From JANQKX01 sp039028695 (GTDB taxonomy: Bacteria; Pseudomonadota; Alphaproteobacteria; Kiloniellales; Kiloniellaceae), in assembly GCA_039028695.1 (NCBI GenBank), contig JBCCHN010000043.1:1-37221 (forward strand): a stretch of DNA of 37,221 bases, written 5' to 3'. Numbering within the stretch: position 1 is the first letter of the stretch; each line of letters begins with the position of its first letter. Below, piece by piece: positions 1-6,119 of this stretch. The notes under the pieces were generated by a model. The model saw nothing but the letters and a program-made list of their open reading frames with translations, had not been told where the DNA came from and did no database searches. The position numbers and the translations under genes are program-made.

Positions 1-645
1 GAGTCCGCTTGGCAGCGGTCTTCTTCGGAGCAGCCCGCTTAGCGGCAGGCTTACGCGCAACGGTCTTCTTCGCAGGAGTCCGCTTGGCAGCGGTCTTCTT
101 CGGAGCAGCCCGCTTAGAGGCAGGCTTACGCGCAACGGTCTTCTTTGCAGGAGTCCGCTTAGCAGCAGTCTTCTTCGGAGCAGCCCGCTTAGCGGCAGGC
201 TTACGCACAACGGTCTTCTTCGCAGGAGTCCGCTTGGCAGCGGTCTTCTTCGGAGCAGCCCGCTTAGCGGCAGGCTTACGCACAACGGTCTTCTTCGCAG
301 GAGTCCGCTTAGCAGCGGTCTTCTTCGGAGCAGCCCGCTTGGCAGCAGGCTTACGCGCGACGGTCTTCTTCGCAGGAGTCCGCTTGGCAGCGGTCTTCTT
401 CGGAGCAGCCCGCTTGGCAGCAGGCTTACGCGCTACAGTCTTCTTTGCAGGAGTCCGCTTGGCAGCGGTCTTCTTCGGAGCAGCCCGCTTGGCAGCAGGC
501 TTACGCGCTACAGTCTTCTTTGCAGGAGTCCGCTTGGCAGCAGTCTTCTTAGCGGCAGGCTTACGTGCGACAGTCTTCTTCGCAGGAGTCCGCTTAGCAG
601 CAGCCTTCTTAGCAGCAGGCTTGCGCGCTACAGTTTTCTTAGCAG
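1..645. repeat. Tandem 75-bp (x7) and 60-bp (x2) coding minisatellite
   Basis: Units starting gagtccgctt recur at 1, 76, 151, 226, 301, 376 and 451, a 75-bp period. The units at 526 and 586 are 60 bp; each lacks the same 15-bp block, which encodes five residues. All units are multiples of three, so the frame of the histone-like gene is kept. Copies differ at only a few, mostly synonymous, positions. The array probably continues past the left edge. Confidence 0.95.
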
Positions 646-805
646 GGGTCCGCTTGGCAGCGGCTTTTTTCGGGGCCGCCCTTTTAGGAGCAGCTTTTTT
701 GGCAGCAGGCTTCTTCGCCGCTGCTTTCTTCACCGCGGCAGTTCTCTTAGCAGCGGGTTTTTTAGCCGCGGCTTTTCGAGCCGTCGGTTTTTTCGGAGTA
801 GCCAT
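1..805 (-). CDS. Histone H1-like lysine/alanine/proline-rich DNA-binding protein (C-terminus off the left edge)
   Basis: The minus strand is open from an ATG at 805 to the left edge (268 codons, no stop). The protein begins MATPKKPTARKAAAKKP and continues almost entirely in Lys, Ala, Pro, Arg and Thr. AGAGGA lies 7 nt before the ATG. After about 50 residues of irregular KPAAK-type sequence come two 20-residue and then seven 25-residue repeats with core RTPAKKTVARKPAAK; the longer unit adds RAAPK. Such polycationic, disordered repeats are typical of bacterial histone H1-like proteins (AlgP and HctB types), which bind and compact DNA without sequence specificity in the cytoplasm. The family is clear from composition, but the exact role is inferred. 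The opposite strand is also open for 290 codons, a by-product of the repeat composition. Confidence 0.85.
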   Translation of the reverse strand, partial: MATPKKPTARKAAAKKPAAKRTAAVKKAAAKKPAAKKAAPKRAAPKKAAAKRTPAKKTVARKPAAKKAAAKRTPAKKTVARKPAAKKTAAKRTPAKKTVARKPAAKRAAPKKTAAKRTPAKKTVARKPAAKRAAPKKTAAKRTPAKKTVARKPAAKRAAPKKTAAKRTPAKKTVVRKPAAKRAAPKKTAAKRTPAKKTVVRKPAAKRAAPKKTAAKRTPAKKTVARKPASKRAAPKKTAAKRTPAKKTVARKPAAKRAAPKKTAAKRT

Positions 806-863
806 GTTAAAGTCCTCTAATGGTGAAGGAATCTCAAAAACTCGCCTAACCACATTTGGTGCT

Positions 864-881
864 TTAACCATAAATGGTTAA
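864..881. promoter_or_regulatory. Perfect inverted repeat TTAACCAT-AA-ATGGTTAA, possible operator
   Basis: Two perfect 8-bp arms flank a 2-bp centre, 59 bp upstream of the histone-like gene start. TTAACCAT resembles an extended CtrA half-site, but the TTAA elements are 10 bp apart rather than the 7 bp of a canonical CtrA box. The binding protein is therefore unknown. Confidence 0.4.
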
Positions 882-959
882 CAAAGCATTACCGCCGTTA
901 TCGCTTAATTTCAGATCTAACCACCGAGAATCATTGACTTTCCTTCGTGAATACAAAAA

Positions 960-981
960 TTAACACCATCGATCGTGTTAA
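960..981. promoter_or_regulatory. 22-bp imperfect palindrome TTAACAC-N8-GTGTTAA, possible operator
   Basis: Seven-base arms TTAACAC and GTGTTAA flank an 8-bp core containing the palindrome ATCGAT, so only one base pair breaks full symmetry. It lies midway between the divergent histone-like gene and gph. The shape suits a dimeric regulator; none is encoded next to it. Confidence 0.4.
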
Positions 982-1084
982 CGATGAACATCGTATGCAC
1001 CACCAGCCTCTCCCCATCCAGAAAACCAAAGCAAGTAAAGGCGCATCCCGATATTCCATCGGGGAATTACTTCCAATACCTTGT

Positions 1085-1106
1085 AATACATTGAAATTAA
1101 TGTATT
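1085..1106. promoter_or_regulatory. Inverted repeat AATACATT-N6-AATGTATT upstream of gph
   Basis: Eight-base perfect arms separated by six bases, ending 58 bp before the gph start codon. It could be an operator or a short leader hairpin. There is no following T tract, so it is not a terminator. Confidence 0.35.
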
Positions 1107-1164
1107 TTCTCTTGCCTCCTTGCCCGGGCAAAGAAATCCTGTTGGCTCTTGAAACGGAAAAAGT

Positions 1165-1830
1165 ATGACCGAACATTTGGTTTTATTGTGTGACTTAGAT
1201 GGCACTTTAGTGGATTCGGCGATCGATATTGCCAACACTTTGAATGCCTTACTCCAGGAACAAAAAAGACCGCTGCTGAGCAAAGAAGAAATTTCAAATA
1301 TGGTAGGCGACGGGGTCGCAAAATTGGTGGAACGGGGCTTTCGCGCCACCGGTTCGTGCCCGCAAGGCGACTCCTTAGCGGACCAGGTTGCGCGATTCGC
1401 GGAGCTTTATGGGCCTCGAATGACGGAATTCAGTCGCCCTTATCCGGGCGCCATCGCCGCCTTGACGTCGCTGAAGCAACAGGGGTGGCGTCTTGCCGTT
1501 TGCACAAACAAACCCGAAGCAGCGAGTCGGCAAATGCTGACAGACCTGAAGATGATCCAGCTGTTCGAAACCATCACCGGCGGCGACAGCGTCGGGGTCA
1601 AAAAACCGGATCCTAATCATTTGCTGCAAACCTTGAACAAGATGGCGGCATCACCTGGCGAAGCTATCATGCTTGGCGACAGCCAAATTGATGCAAAAGC
1701 GGCTAAACGCGCCGGCCTTCCCTTTATCCTCGTGACGTTCGGTTACGCGCGAGTGCCGCTCAGTCAAATTGAGTCCACCAAAACCATCAGCCATTTTGAC
1801 GAGTTGAGCGCCGCCCTGTCGGAGCTTTAA
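1165..1830 (+). CDS. gph: Phosphoglycolate phosphatase, HAD family
   Basis: A 221-residue HAD-superfamily phosphatase that hydrolyses 2-phosphoglycolate to glycolate in the cytoplasm. Motif I is CDLDGTLVDS (nucleophile Asp10, acid/base Asp12). The helical cap follows. CTNKPEAA supplies the motif II region, GVKKPDP carries the motif III lysine and GDSQID the motif IV acidic pair. Length matches Gph (about 220-250 residues). The ATG at 1165 is preceded by GGAAA at 7-8 nt. The glycolate oxidase operon glcDEF at 16364-20425 would consume the product. Related HAD enzymes such as MupP or PpaX have the same layout, so the substrate is not certain. Confidence 0.85.
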   Translation: MTEHLVLLCDLDGTLVDSAIDIANTLNALLQEQKRPLLSKEEISNMVGDGVAKLVERGFRATGSCPQGDSLADQVARFAELYGPRMTEFSRPYPGAIAALTSLKQQGWRLAVCTNKPEAASRQMLTDLKMIQLFETITGGDSVGVKKPDPNHLLQTLNKMAASPGEAIMLGDSQIDAKAAKRAGLPFILVTFGYARVPLSQIESTKTISHFDELSAALSEL

Positions 1831-1942
1831 CAGACAACCCGCCCGCCAACAGCCTTATCGAATCTGCGATTTCGTGACCTTATATATAGAGCGGCATATA
1901 AAGAGTGGCACAAGAATATGCGGTTCCGCACCGCCGGCGGTG

Positions 1943-1971
1943 TTGACAGCCGCCAAGGCCTGACCTAAATC
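1943..1971 (+). promoter_or_regulatory. Probable sigma-70-type promoter for tRNA-Val
   Basis: TTGACA at 1943-1948 is a perfect -35 element. A -10 candidate, CTAAAT or TAAATC, follows 16-17 bp later. It ends 50 bp before the tRNA, leaving a short leader to be trimmed. The -10 is weak against consensus. Confidence 0.5.
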
Positions 1972-2020
1972 ATGCAGCCGTTCCATCCGGCAGCGGGACC
2001 TTGGACCCGCAGAACACAGG

Positions 2021-2095
2021 GGGCGTATAGCTCAGCGGGAGAGCGCTCGCTTCACACGCGAGAGGTCGTTGGTTCAATCCCAGCTACGCCCACCA
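2021..2095 (+). tRNA. tRNA-Val (anticodon CAC)
   Basis: A full cloverleaf can be drawn. The acceptor stem is GGGCGTA/TACGCCC. The D arm is GCTC..GAGC. The anticodon stem CTCGC/GCGAG closes loop TTCACAC, with anticodon CAC at 2053-2055. The T arm is GTTGG-TTCAATC-CCAGC. Discriminator A and an encoded CCA end the gene. It reads GUG valine codons. No terminator is visible after it, and the next gene begins 28 bp downstream. Confidence 0.96.
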
Positions 2096-2122
2096 TTTAG
2101 TCGAGAGATAGCGAGCCGGAAC

Positions 2123-4000
2123 GTGTCCGATTTCGTCGTCCAAAATCTGAGCAAGGGTCGCGCGGCTCTAGAGCGGGGTGATACGGCGTCTTGCGAGTCG
2201 ATTTGTCGGGCTGTTTTGCAAGATCATCAGGACCATCCCAAGGCATTGCTGCTTTTGGGGCGCTGCCTGGGCCAAAGCGGCCGCGTTCAAGAAGCATTAG
2301 CGCCCCTTGAAGGCGCGGCAAACCGGATGCCCAAAAATCCGGATGCGCATTACAGTCTGGGTATGGCCTTGGCCGCGGTGGGGAAAAAGTCAGAGGCGGA
2401 AGCCGCATATCGTACATGCCTAACCTTGGCGCCCCAACATGCCTATGCTTATGCCAATTTAGGTGTCTTGCTCCTTGGCTCAGGAAGCTTGCATCTCGCC
2501 ATCGCCTGTTTCCGCGAGGCAACAATCATCAACCCCGCACTTGAAATGGCAGGGGAGAATCTGGCCGCCGCCCTTTATGAGGTGGAACGCTTCGAGGATG
2601 CCCACACCGTTTTGTCCGATTTGATTGACGGCCAAAACGCACCCCCTCTTCGTTTTGTACTGTTTCGAGCTCGCATTTTAGAAAAGCTAGCGCGCCACGA
2701 TGAGGCCGTTGGAATATTGAACCGCGTGGTCAAAGACAATCCTACCAATGCGGAAGCTCTTTATGCGCTGGGTCAAGCCCAGTTGGCCGCCTCTCAAGTC
2801 AAGGCAGCCGCCGAGACTTTCCGCCATGGCGCACGCGGCACGGACCAAACTGCTTATTTTGAGAGCGCGGCCGCCAATGCCTTGATGCTGGCGGGTGACC
2901 TAGAAGCAGCAGAAACCGCCGGCAAAAGAGCGGTATCTTTGGATCCGCGGATGGGCAATGCCTGGCTCACCATCGCCTCGGTGAGATCATTTAAGGACGA
3001 CGACCCAGACCTGGCCGCCATGATTGCAGCCCGCCAAGCCTCCAACCTTTCCCCTCCAGCGGCAATGGATTTGGATTTTGCTTTGGGACGGGCCCTGGAG
3101 AGTGCGGGTGATCGGGACCGGGCTTTTGGCTACTTTATGGCCGGCAACCAAACGAAAAGAAAGCAGGTCGGCTCGGAATTGGATGCCGTTATTGCCACCC
3201 ACGAAGCCATTATCGAATACTATCAGCATAATCCCATTGAAGCATTGCGGGGACCGTCTCTTCCCAAACTAGAGCCAACGCCCCTTTTTATCATCGGCCT
3301 ACCCCGCTCGGGCACCACGCTGCTGGAGCAAATCCTTGCCAGCCATCCTGAGGTTTCCGCCGCGGGCGAGCTAAAGGCCATGAATGATGCCACGCTGGAG
3401 TCTATCCCAAACTATCCAGAAGGCCTTGTACAGCTAAGCAACGAAAGACTGGCGCGCCTCGCCATGGCTTACGACCATCGCCGACCGAACTGCTCGGACG
3501 ACGTTCGCTATCTCACCGACAAGATGCCGGTCAATTTCGAGAAAGTCGGCCTTATAATACAGTCCCTTCCATCCGCACCTGTCGTGCATATACGCCGCTC
3601 TCCCTTGGATAATTGCTTATCCTGCTTCATTACGAACTTTAAGGAAGGGCAGCGTTTCAGCTACGACCTGGAAGAACTGGGTCACTATTATCGTCGCTAT
3701 CATGACCTGATGGAACTGTGGCGCAAGGTCTTGCCCAATGGCCGAATGCTTGAAATTAATTACGAAGACCTGGTGCAAAATCCGGAACCGGAAATTCGAC
3801 GCCTTTTGGACTATTGCGGGCTTGCCTGGTCCGGAGACTGCCTTGCCTTTCACAAAAACAAGCGCAGCGTTGAAACGGCCAGTGCTGCTCAAGTTCGCAA
3901 ACCAATCTATTCCTCTTCCATTGGCCGTTGGCGGCGCTTCGAAGGTCATCTGGCGCCCCTAATCAAAGCCTTGGGACCCCTGGCAGACATAAGCTCCTAA
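2123..4000 (+). CDS. TPR-repeat sulfotransferase
   Basis: About 625 residues in two parts. Residues about 10-320 are stacked TPR helices (for example ALGQAQLAASQVKAAAETF). The C-terminal half is a PAPS-dependent sulfotransferase of the Sulfotransfer_3 type. It has the 5'-phosphosulfate loop IGLPRSGTTLLEQIL near residue 390 and the 3'-phosphate motif VVHIRRSPLDNCLS near 490. The acceptor is unknown; relatives may sulfate proteins or glycans. Start choice: the frame is open upstream into the tRNA (a TTG at 2069), which cannot be the real start. The first start codon clear of the tRNA is GTG at 2123, with only a weak CCGGA before it. The gene ends in a CTAA overlap with the convergent MBL hydrolase gene. 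Confidence 0.85.
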   Translation: MSDFVVQNLSKGRAALERGDTASCESICRAVLQDHQDHPKALLLLGRCLGQSGRVQEALAPLEGAANRMPKNPDAHYSLGMALAAVGKKSEAEAAYRTCLTLAPQHAYAYANLGVLLLGSGSLHLAIACFREATIINPALEMAGENLAAALYEVERFEDAHTVLSDLIDGQNAPPLRFVLFRARILEKLARHDEAVGILNRVVKDNPTNAEALYALGQAQLAASQVKAAAETFRHGARGTDQTAYFESAAANALMLAGDLEAAETAGKRAVSLDPRMGNAWLTIASVRSFKDDDPDLAAMIAARQASNLSPPAAMDLDFALGRALESAGDRDRAFGYFMAGNQTKRKQVGSELDAVIATHEAIIEYYQHNPIEALRGPSLPKLEPTPLFIIGLPRSGTTLLEQILASHPEVSAAGELKAMNDATLESIPNYPEGLVQLSNERLARLAMAYDHRRPNCSDDVRYLTDKMPVNFEKVGLIIQSLPSAPVVHIRRSPLDNCLSCFITNFKEGQRFSYDLEELGHYYRRYHDLMELWRKVLPNGRMLEINYEDLVQNPEPEIRRLLDYCGLAWSGDCLAFHKNKRSVETASAAQVRKPIYSSSIGRWRRFEGHLAPLIKALGPLADISS

Positions 4001-4731
4001 AGATCTTTTTCCCTCAGCCAGCCTTCGATGATTTCACGGTGACGGCGCCCATCATAGCTGGGAAAATGACCGCCATGCACAACGCGAACCGGCAGCGCCA
4101 ACAATCTTTTCATGCTGGCAAGGTAATCCGCCGGATCGGAATGGTAGACATCCTCAATGAGCGGGCCATCGTAGACGATGTCGCCGGAAAACAGAGTACC
4201 ACTGGCGGCCTCCCACAAGGCGATTCCGCCGGGCGAGTGACCCGGCGTGTGAATCACTTCAAAACGGCGATTCCCCAAATCGAGCCCGTCGCCGTCTTCC
4301 ACCAAACGGGTCGCACGCGCCGGAGGAACCTGATAACTGTCGGAACGATAGGGGTCAGGCGGCAGACCGGTGAAAATATCGTCGGTGACATAAGGATCCG
4401 CTAGGGTATTGGACCGCGTGGGAGCCTCCATCAAAGTCGCCTCGGCCGGGTGCACCAAGCGATGGCCAAACTCGTGATGACATCCGATATGGTCGAAATG
4501 GGTATGGCTGGCAAGCGCCCAACAGTCTTTTTCAGTGACCAAAGGAACATGGGCGCGCAAGCTTACCACGCCCATGCCGCTATCAACCAATAGGTCCCGA
4601 TCCCGGCCACGCACATGCCAAATATTGCAGCGGTAAAAGGCTTTTATGAATGGCTCGTCAATCAGGGTGACGTCATCACTCACTTTGGTGACACGATACC
4701 ACTGCTCAGCGGGAATGCGAGCCAAGGTCAT
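3997..4731 (-). CDS. MBL-fold metallohydrolase (glyoxalase II-like)
   Basis: A 244-residue metallo-beta-lactamase-fold hydrolase, with no signal peptide and so presumably cytoplasmic. The dinuclear metal site is visible: H76-T-H78-F-D80-H81 (HxHxDH), His165 in HTPGHSPGG, Asp184 in SGDIVYDG and a final His in VHGGHF. The ATG at 4731 has GGAGGAGA about 7 nt upstream. It lies 33 bp after the dehydrogenase gene at 4765-5727 on the same strand, so the two probably form an operon. The substrate is not evident; thioesters and lactones are common in the family. The stop codon overlaps that of the convergent sulfotransferase gene by 4 bp. Confidence 0.85.
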   Translation of the reverse strand: MTLARIPAEQWYRVTKVSDDVTLIDEPFIKAFYRCNIWHVRGRDRDLLVDSGMGVVSLRAHVPLVTEKDCWALASHTHFDHIGCHHEFGHRLVHPAEATLMEAPTRSNTLADPYVTDDIFTGLPPDPYRSDSYQVPPARATRLVEDGDGLDLGNRRFEVIHTPGHSPGGIALWEAASGTLFSGDIVYDGPLIEDVYHSDPADYLASMKRLLALPVRVVHGGHFPSYDGRRHREIIEGWLREKDL

Positions 4732-4764
4732 ATTCAGGTCTCCTCCAACACAGTCGCTCGGGAC

Positions 4765-5727
4765 CTAATCTTGCCGACCGGGGACGGACACCTCGGCGCC
4801 CAGCTGTTCCGGCTCCTGATCCACCAGGTACTCCGGGAAGCCCGGCGCCCGCAAGTTCTCACCACAGTCATCTTCCAAGCGTTTCACCACCATCGAAGAC
4901 CACACTCTGGGTCCATAACGTTTGAGACCGTCGCGCATAATCCCCACACAAAGAGGCGACAATTCCAATGGCACGCCCAACGACTTTCCGAGATCGTCAA
5001 AAAGAGACAAGTCTTTGACTTCGTGATCCATGGTAAAGTTGATGTTGTAGCTACCATTCAAAATGAGCTGTCCTTCCGTTTCGTGCACGAAGGAATTTCC
5101 AGACGACACACGGATCGCCTCATAAGCAACCCCCAGATCGATTCCCGCCTTCTTGGCTACCATAAAAGCTTCTCCCGTGGAGACAAGCTGAACGCCGGCC
5201 AAGTAATTGGTGATTACTTTAAGAACCGAGGCGCTGCCCAAGGGCCCGGTGTGAACGATTTGGCGTCCCATGACCGTAAGCAGAGGAAGAACCTTTTCAA
5301 AAGCCAACCGCGCCCCGCCGGCGAAAATCGCGATGTTGCCGGTGGTCGCGCGATGGCAGCCACCCGATACCGGAGAATCTAGAGGAATGGCACCCTTTTC
5401 CTCCACCTTGGCCCCGAGCCGTTGGACCTCAGAAGAGTCCGTTGTCGACATTTCAAGCCAGACCTTACCGACTGAAAGTCCCTCAAGGACCCCGTCCGCC
5501 TCTTCCATCACCTGAGCGGACACTTGCGGCGAGGGCAAACAGGTAATGACCACATCGCAGGCCGCGGCCAATTCCCGGCCCGAGCTGCCCCAGCTGGCAC
5601 CGGCCTGAAGCAGCGGCCCCGCCACCGCGCGATCCAAATCGCGAACCAATAGGTCAAAGCCATGGCGCAAAAGGCTGCCTGCCAATTTTGCACCCACATT
5701 TCCCAAACCGATAAATCCGACCTTCAT
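4765..5727 (-). CDS. NAD(P)-dependent beta-hydroxyacid dehydrogenase (3-hydroxyisobutyrate dehydrogenase family)
   Basis: A 320-residue enzyme. The N-terminal Rossmann motif is GFIGLGNVGAKLAGSLL. The substrate signature is DSPVSGG (Ser121), and catalytic Lys170 and Asn174 lie in KVITNYLAG; these correspond to the S, K and N of the 3-hydroxyisobutyrate / tartronate semialdehyde reductase family. The C-terminal helical domain holds the KDL motif typical of the family. The start has AGGA 6 nt upstream. It oxidises or reduces a small beta-hydroxyacid. Tartronate semialdehyde is one option given glyoxylate production elsewhere in the window, but the residues do not decide. It is first in a probable operon with the MBL hydrolase. 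Confidence 0.85.
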   Translation of the reverse strand: MKVGFIGLGNVGAKLAGSLLRHGFDLLVRDLDRAVAGPLLQAGASWGSSGRELAAACDVVITCLPSPQVSAQVMEEADGVLEGLSVGKVWLEMSTTDSSEVQRLGAKVEEKGAIPLDSPVSGGCHRATTGNIAIFAGGARLAFEKVLPLLTVMGRQIVHTGPLGSASVLKVITNYLAGVQLVSTGEAFMVAKKAGIDLGVAYEAIRVSSGNSFVHETEGQLILNGSYNINFTMDHEVKDLSLFDDLGKSLGVPLELSPLCVGIMRDGLKRYGPRVWSSMVVKRLEDDCGENLRAPGFPEYLVDQEPEQLGAEVSVPGRQD

Positions 5728-6119
5728 CTTCGGTCCTTCCCTCTATGCCCGCTTATTTGTGCGATGTCGCTCCTTAAGCATCACTCTTGCCCGCGCGCCG
5801 CTTTCTATTCGATTTGACTTAAAGACTATGGCCTCTGACTGTCAACCAGGGCCGGCGCTTCACCGACTTTTCACAAGGACGGGAATGTCATCGAAGTCCA
5901 TCTAAAAGAACCCGGACGCCAGCTATGTTCAGTTCGACAACAATTTTCTATCGAAGAACGCATGGGAAATCGCCATTGTACAAGCCGATTTTAAGGACAT
6001 TTCCTGGCGGCCTGTCCCAGTCCCTCGAGCAGGCTTGGAAAAGTTTCAAAGAACTATTGGGACAGGTTCATGGACGCCCCTTTGACGATCGGTTAGACCG
6101 CGAGGAAGTAGTCCAGAGC
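5728..6119. other. Gene-poor gap between the dehydrogenase operon promoter and the histidine kinase 3' end
   Basis: This 392-bp stretch holds the candidate promoter at 5818-5845 and a 9-bp inverted repeat (CCTGTCCCA at 6011-6019, TGGGACAGG at 6058-6066). A 69-codon ORF at 5925-6134 (plus strand) has no ribosome site and overlaps the kinase 3' end. Short protein-like fragments appear in more than one plus-strand frame between about 5860 and 6090, which may be a decayed gene. Confidence 0.4.
5818..5845 (-). promoter_or_regulatory. Candidate promoter of the dehydrogenase-MBL hydrolase operon
   Basis: On the minus strand, TTGACA (5845-5840) is followed after 16 bp by TTTAAG (5823-5818). It sits about 90 bp upstream of the dehydrogenase start and points the right way. 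The -35 is perfect and the -10 matches at 4 of 6 positions. Confidence 0.4.

Larger units (their letters stand above)
806..1164. other. Non-coding gap with three palindromes between the divergent histone-like gene and gph
   Basis: No convincing gene is seen; short ORFs on both strands have no ribosome site or protein-like composition. The gap is AT-richer than its surroundings. It holds three inverted repeats listed separately (864-881, 960-981, 1085-1106) and a small hairpin at 1047-1063 (stem CCCGAT, five-base loop). It must contain the promoters for both flanking genes, but no clear -35/-10 pair was identified. Confidence 0.6.

Noticed and set aside
1..645. CRISPR-like regular repeats
   Set aside because: Units are contiguous, with no unique spacers, and code for KKT/AAK-type residues in frame.
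9..881. 290-codon plus-strand ORF rich in Ala, Gly, Phe and Val
   Set aside because: It is the mirror of the histone-like repeats on the minus strand, has no ribosome site and no known composition, and stays open only because the repeat unit lacks stops on this strand.
864..881. CtrA box
   Set aside because: The TTAA elements are spaced by 10 bp, not the required 7; only the half-site resembles CtrA.
2021..2095. tRNA as an integration (att) site
   Set aside because: No second copy of the tRNA 3' end and no integrase gene were seen in the window.
2069..2122. TTG start of the sulfotransferase inside the tRNA
   Set aside because: It would place the start codon in the T arm of tRNA-Val; GTG at 2123 is the first plausible start outside the tRNA.
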